Assembly (NCBI GenBank): GCA_025355595.1
Contig: JANXZI010000056.1
Coordinates: 1 to 9,954 of the forward strand
Reading direction: 5' to 3'
Length of the DNA stretch: 9,954 nt
DNA from: Spartobacteria bacterium
Lineage (GTDB): Bacteria; Verrucomicrobiota; Verrucomicrobiia; Chthoniobacterales; Chthoniobacteraceae
The translations under genes and the position numbers were made by a program. Below are positions 6,859 to 9,954 of this stretch, piece by piece. The stretch's first letter is position 1. Each line of letters opens with the position of its first letter. Under the pieces are notes generated by a model. It was not told the origin of the DNA, ran no database searches, and worked only from the letters and a program-made list of their open reading frames with translations.

Positions 6859-8121
6859 TCACTTTCCGATCGAGATGAGCTGCGAGTAAGTGCGCACGTA
6901 GAGATGCCCGCCGCTCACCGCGGGTGTCGCGAAGCTGTTCTTCTCCGCGAGCGGGAACCGCTGGAGGAGTTGGAACTTCTCCGCTGCCGCGATGACGACG
7001 AGTTCGCCGCTGCGCGTGACATTGTAGAGCCGTCCACCTTTTCCGCCGATGCAGATCGGGCTCGAATAGTACGGCCCCTCGACGCGCTCGCTCCAGATCT
7101 GCTCGCCGTCCGAGATGCGCGTGCAGGTCACCGTGCCGTTTTCTTTCCACAGGAAAAGCAGGTCGCCCACCGCGACCGGCACCGGCACATAGCCGCCGAT
7201 GCGCACGATGTCGTAGGCCTTCGCAGGCTTGCCCGCCGCGGCGTCGCGGATGACGGCGATCTCGCTGGCCGCCTGGCCCTGCCCGGTCTGCGCGAGGATC
7301 AGCCCGCCTTCCATCACGAGCGGCGACGCCACGCAGCGGTAGCCGGACGCGGTGATCTTCGTCATGTCCCACGCCTTCGATCCGCTCTTCGCGTCGAAGC
7401 CCGCGAGCCCGCCGTCGCCGAGGCTGATCACCTGTGCGGTGCCGTCCGTGCCCTTGAAAAAGCACGGCGTCGCGATCGAGTGCTGCCCGCTCTTGATTTC
7501 GTTGCGCCAGATCTGCTTCCCCGTCGCGGGATCGAATGCGGCGATAAAAGAACCCGGCTCGTCCTGGCTGCTCTGCAAAAACACCGCGCCCTTGTCCACG
7601 ATCGGGGATGCGCCCGCGCCATGCTGCGATTTGAACGTCCCGAGATCCACGGCCCACAGTTGCTTCCCGTCCGCCTGCGCGAGCGCGACGAGTTGGCTCT
7701 TGTCCGGCCCCGCGATCCACACGAAGACGCGCTCCGCATCCACCGTGCAGGACGGGCTCGCGAAGCTGTTGTCCGCGTGCTTGCGATACGTGCCCGTCGC
7801 GTATTCGCGCTGCCACAAAATTTTCCCATCCTTCGCACTCACGCACACAACGACGCGCTTCGCCTCCGCATCCGCACGGCCCTCGGGCGTCGCGGTGACG
7901 AAGATGCGATCGCCCCACACGACCGGCGATGAGTGCCCGGAGCCGGGCAGCTTGCAGCGCCAGTTGATGTCCCTTTCCGTGAGCTGCTCGGGCAGCTTTG
8001 CATTCGCGAGTCCCGAGCCATTCGGCCCGCGGAAGCGCGTCCACTCCTGCGCGTGCGCGGTGAACGTGAGCGCGATGAGCGCGGCGGGGAGGATGGTGCT
8101 GAGGGGAGTGCGCGTGTGCAT
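6859..8121 (-). CDS. Secreted PQQ-binding-like beta-propeller repeat protein
   Basis: A complete 420-residue protein. Residues 1-24 form a signal peptide (cleavage likely after AHA), followed by EWTRFRGPNGSG, the usual start of this PVC family. Repeated blade motifs of the PQQ/pyrrolo-quinoline quinone propeller type follow: DGKILWQ 98-104, DGKQLWAVDL 151-160, TGKQIWRNEI 200-209, SGSKAWDM 246-253 and DGEQIWSERV 338-347. SSP/ASP strands between them mark blade starts (e.g. HSSPVVWGD 63-71, YSSPICIGG 352-360). The length fits a seven- or eight-bladed propeller. These proteins are periplasmic or surface-located. Some bind PQQ as dehydrogenases and others are non-catalytic scaffolds like BamB. 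I see no catalytic signature that decides between these, so the function stays general. No Shine-Dalgarno precedes the ATG; a promoter-like TTGACT lies just upstream. Confidence 0.88.
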   Translation of the reverse strand: MHTRTPLSTILPAALIALTFTAHAQEWTRFRGPNGSGLANAKLPEQLTERDINWRCKLPGSGHSSPVVWGDRIFVTATPEGRADAEAKRVVVCVSAKDGKILWQREYATGTYRKHADNSFASPSCTVDAERVFVWIAGPDKSQLVALAQADGKQLWAVDLGTFKSQHGAGASPIVDKGAVFLQSSQDEPGSFIAAFDPATGKQIWRNEIKSGQHSIATPCFFKGTDGTAQVISLGDGGLAGFDAKSGSKAWDMTKITASGYRCVASPLVMEGGLILAQTGQGQAASEIAVIRDAAAGKPAKAYDIVRIGGYVPVPVAVGDLLFLWKENGTVTCTRISDGEQIWSERVEGPYYSSPICIGGKGGRLYNVTRSGELVVIAAAEKFQLLQRFPLAEKNSFATPAVSGGHLYVRTYSQLISIGK

Positions 8122-8127
8122 GGTGGG

Positions 8128-8156
8128 CGGTTAGGCGCACATGAGAGGAGAGTCAA
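8128..8156 (-). promoter_or_regulatory. Possible promoter of the PQQ-propeller gene
   Basis: On the minus strand TTGACT (8156-8151) is followed after 17 bp by TAACCG (8133-8128). The -35 is good and the -10 is weak. The implied start of transcription falls at or next to ATG 8121, suggesting a nearly leaderless mRNA, in line with the missing Shine-Dalgarno. The 8-bp direct repeat GTTAGGCG (plus strand 8130-8137 and 8160-8167) brackets the element and could be an operator. Confidence 0.25.
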
Positions 8157-8205
8157 CCTGTTAGGCGTCGAGCCCCGCGCAGCGGCCGTTCCGCGACGGT
8201 GTATG

Positions 8206-8255
8206 CTCGGAGTTTTTCATGCCCGCAACCGATCTTCCCTCGCTTGCACTCCGAG
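8206..8255. repeat. Inverted repeat upstream of the SirB1-like gene
   Basis: CTCGGAGT (8206-8213) and ACTCCGAG (8248-8255) form a perfect 8-bp inverted repeat around a 34-nt loop that begins with TTTT. The right arm overlaps the purine-rich GAGGAG (8253-8258). It lies in the 156-bp divergent gap 20-70 nt before ATG 8278. It may be a leader hairpin or a chance palindrome. Confidence 0.3.
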
Positions 8256-8277
8256 GAGCAGACCACTAGCGTGCGCC

Positions 8278-9105
8278 ATGCTTCCGCAGCGCGATTCGAT
8301 TTTGTCGCTCCTCGCCGACGAGGATTCGGACACCGCAACACTGGTGCAAAATCAGCTCATCGCGCGCGGCCCCGACACGCTTCCCGATTTGCGCGATTTG
8401 CTCCCCGCCGCCAGCGGACGCGCAGAACGGCGACTGAAGGAAACGATCGCGCAAATCGCCGGCGATGCCGCGGAGCAGAAATTCGGCAGGCTGTGCGCGA
8501 ATTTTCCCGAGAACGGCGATGTCGAGGACGCCGCGTGGACGCTCGCCTCGGTCGTCGCGCCCGGCGAGGACTTCGATGACCTGCGCAGGCAGCTCGGCGA
8601 ATGGGGCGCCACGCTTTCGCGCAAACTTCTCGGCAAGGACACCGTGATCCAGCAGTGCAACACGATGGCCGCATTCCTCGGCAGCGAACTCGGCTTCCGC
8701 GGCAACGAGGACGACTACTACGCGGAAGAAAATTCGCTGCTCCCGCGCGTGATCGAAAACCGCCGCGGAAATCCCATCACGCTCTGCCTGATCTACATCG
8801 CCGTGGGTCGGCGCGCGGCCCTGCCCGTTCTCGGCGTGGCGCTGCCGGGGCATTTCGTTGTTCGTGTCGGAGGCGTGTTTGTGGATCCCTTCCACTCCGG
8901 CCGCCGCCTCCAGCTTGAGGACTGCCAGAAGCTCCTCGAAAGCCAGGGCCTCGAGCTCCAGCCGCACCACCTGCTCCCGTGCCAGCCGCGCGTGATGCTC
9001 GCACGAATCCTGAACAATCTCCTGCACGCCGCCGAGACCGGCGACCCGCGGCTCGGGGAAAAACTGCACGACTGGCTCCAAGTGCTCCAGCGCGCGACGG
9101 TGTGA
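8278..9105 (+). CDS. SirB1-family transglutaminase-like protein
   Basis: A complete 275-residue protein. The N-terminal half (about 1-120) is acidic and helical and resembles the helical lead-in of the SirB1/Transglut_core2 group. The core contains LGFRGNEDDYYAEENSLL (138-155), then VIENRRGNPITLCLIYIAVGRR (158-179), GVALPGHFVVR (186-196) and VDPFHSGRRL (202-211), the conserved blocks of this family. No signal peptide or TM helix is visible, so it should be cytoplasmic. Its biochemical role is unsettled: members lie near translation-factor or cell-wall genes in other bacteria, and activity as a true transglutaminase or protease is unproven. ATG 8278 starts well at MLPQRDSILSLL; the frame is open farther upstream, but those residues look non-coding. 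GAGGAG lies 19 nt before the start, too far for a usual Shine-Dalgarno. Confidence 0.85.
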   Translation: MLPQRDSILSLLADEDSDTATLVQNQLIARGPDTLPDLRDLLPAASGRAERRLKETIAQIAGDAAEQKFGRLCANFPENGDVEDAAWTLASVVAPGEDFDDLRRQLGEWGATLSRKLLGKDTVIQQCNTMAAFLGSELGFRGNEDDYYAEENSLLPRVIENRRGNPITLCLIYIAVGRRAALPVLGVALPGHFVVRVGGVFVDPFHSGRRLQLEDCQKLLESQGLELQPHHLLPCQPRVMLARILNNLLHAAETGDPRLGEKLHDWLQVLQRATV

Positions 9106-9172
9106 TGCGGATACTCCTGTCCTCGCAGCCAGCGTTGAAATAGCGCGCGTCTTCCGGCGGCTGCCTGCCAAG

Positions 9173-9301
9173 ATGGACGCAGCGAGACGGTCTGCGATCC
9201 GGCACACGGACGCTAAACAGAAAATGCCGAAGGAAAAACTGCTGGCTGCGGAAATCGCCGTGCTCGAAGATTGGGTGAAGCGCGGTGCGCCCGATCCGCG
9301 C
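9173..9301 (+). pseudogene. PSCyt1 (planctomycete-type cytochrome C) C-terminal fragment
   Basis: Forty-three codons in one frame carry the end of a PSCyt1 domain: SAIRHTD, MPKEKLLAAEIAVLEDW, VKRGAPDPR. In intact genes these follow a signal peptide and CxxCH haem motif and precede PSCyt2 (DUF1549) and PSD1 (DUF1553). Here the haem motif and everything before it is missing, and after PDPR the similarity fades. The ATG at 9173 is probably incidental. The stretch 9106-9172 holds no feature, and 9302-9461 has only faint resemblance to the PSCyt1-PSCyt2 linker. Confidence 0.65.
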
Positions 9302-9461
9302 GCGCAGGCGAAGGCCTCCCCGCGGCATAGTGCCGGGCAATGGCGGGCGGTGAGGGATCGCGCGAGACCGCCCGTGCAGAATGGCGTGGCGCGCGGAGCG
9401 GCGAACGGCTTTGTCATTCGGATTTGCGAGCGCAAATTCCGGCGTGAGCGATCTCACCGCG

Positions 9462-9596
9462 TCGAGTGCGCCGCTGCTCACTTCCGCGCGCGGCAGGATC
9501 GATGTCTCCGAAGGCGGCCCGTCGGCGATGCAGTTTGGATTCAGCGATCCGAACAAGGAGGTGACGCCACGCATTGACTTCGAGGGCTTCGATCCA
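9462..9596 (+). pseudogene. PSD1 (DUF1553) internal fragment
   Basis: In a different frame from the PSCyt1 piece, the sequence reads RIDVSEGGPSAMQFGF, then DPNKEVTPRIDFEGFDP. This resembles the middle of PSD1, where GGPS is followed by a V-T-P-x-x-D segment. The roughly 500 residues that normally separate this from PSCyt1 are lost, and the downstream end of PSD1 is absent: the next bases belong to a DUF1501-like piece in another frame. A large internal deletion is the simple explanation. Confidence 0.5.
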
Positions 9597-9603
9597 TGCG
9601 ACG

Positions 9604-9954
9604 GGCAGCGCGAGCAGCGAGCTGCCCGCATACGTCGCGCTGCCCGATCCCGTGAGCTTGCCGTGGCGCGGCGGGAAATTGGGACAACCACAACGACATC
9701 ACGCCGGGCTCCGATTTTCAAAAAATGTGCGTGCACTCCGACCAGCCGATCGCGGGGTTCCTGCACCATCTGAATCACGCGGCATGCTGGAGGACACGGT
9801 CGTGCTGTGGACGACCGAATCTGGCCGCACGCCGTACAGCCAGGGCATCAAGGGCGGCGCAACTTTCGGCGAGAGCGACGAATTCAGCTACGCCGCCCCC
9901 GTGGACAAGACGATGTGCTACGACCAGCACGCGACGCTGCTGCACCTGCTCGGC
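9604..9954 (+). pseudogene. DUF1501 remnant with frameshifts and internal deletions
   Basis: Three pieces of a DUF1501 protein occur in order. LPAYVALPDP (from 9622) corresponds to an N-terminal or mid region. WDNHNDI...HSDQPIAGFL (9680-9781) is in the next frame. MLEDTVVLWTTESGRTPYSQG then HATLLHLLG (9784-9954) is back in the first frame. The join at 9781-9784 looks like a one-base loss (GCGGCATG where GCGGGCATG would keep frame). Family members also carry about 20 more residues, including a GRDH motif, between TPYSQG and IKGG; these are missing. DUF1501 genes usually follow a PSD1 gene, so this is the second gene of the same decayed pair. It continues past the right edge. Confidence 0.68.

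Noticed and set aside
8266..9435. 389-codon open frame on the minus strand
   Set aside because: It is antisense to the SirB1-like gene, whose conserved blocks on the plus strand are clear.

Overview
The window is GC-rich, densely coded bacterial DNA. Its gene content is typical of the PVC group: a PVC-type membrane-bound dehydrogenase (beta-propeller plus HEAT-like region), a DUF1080 protein, a secreted PQQ-type beta-propeller protein, a large FHA/Ser-Thr kinase/LRR protein, and remnants of the PSCyt1-PSD1(DUF1553)-DUF1501 gene set. Verrucomicrobiota (Chthoniobacter-like soil lineages) fits best and Planctomycetota is second. This is inferred from protein families, not from a marker gene. None of the five intact starts has a strong Shine-Dalgarno sequence.

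Layout. (1) Positions 1-2453, minus strand: a PVC-type dehydrogenase whose C-terminal part, where a CxxCH haem motif would be expected, lies beyond the left edge. (2) 2454-2595: a 142-bp gap filled largely by a palindromic element. (3) 2596-5424, minus strand: a 942-residue FHA-kinase-TM-TPR-LRR protein. (4) 5425-5788: a divergent intergenic region holding a terminator-shaped hairpin that faces the kinase gene and a possible 30-residue membrane ORF. (5) 5789-6739, plus strand: a secreted DUF1080 protein. (6) 6740-6858: a convergent gap with a long inverted repeat. (7) 6859-8121, minus strand: the PQQ-like propeller protein. (8) 8122-8277: a divergent promoter region. (9) 8278-9105, plus strand: a SirB1/transglutaminase-like protein. 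(10) 9106-9954: a collapsed pseudogene region in which pieces of PSCyt1, PSD1 and DUF1501 follow each other in different frames in under 800 bp.

How they fit together. The dehydrogenase, DUF1080 and PQQ-propeller proteins are exported families that often occur together in PVC genomes and are linked to carbohydrate oxidation or degradation at the cell surface. The kinase could be a membrane signalling receptor nearby, but nothing in the sequence ties it to a substrate.

The most unusual signal is not a gene system. It is a set of at least four different palindromic elements in 10 kb, three in intergenic gaps and one inserted in frame inside the dehydrogenase. I did not find a clearly new defence, secondary-metabolite or mobile system.
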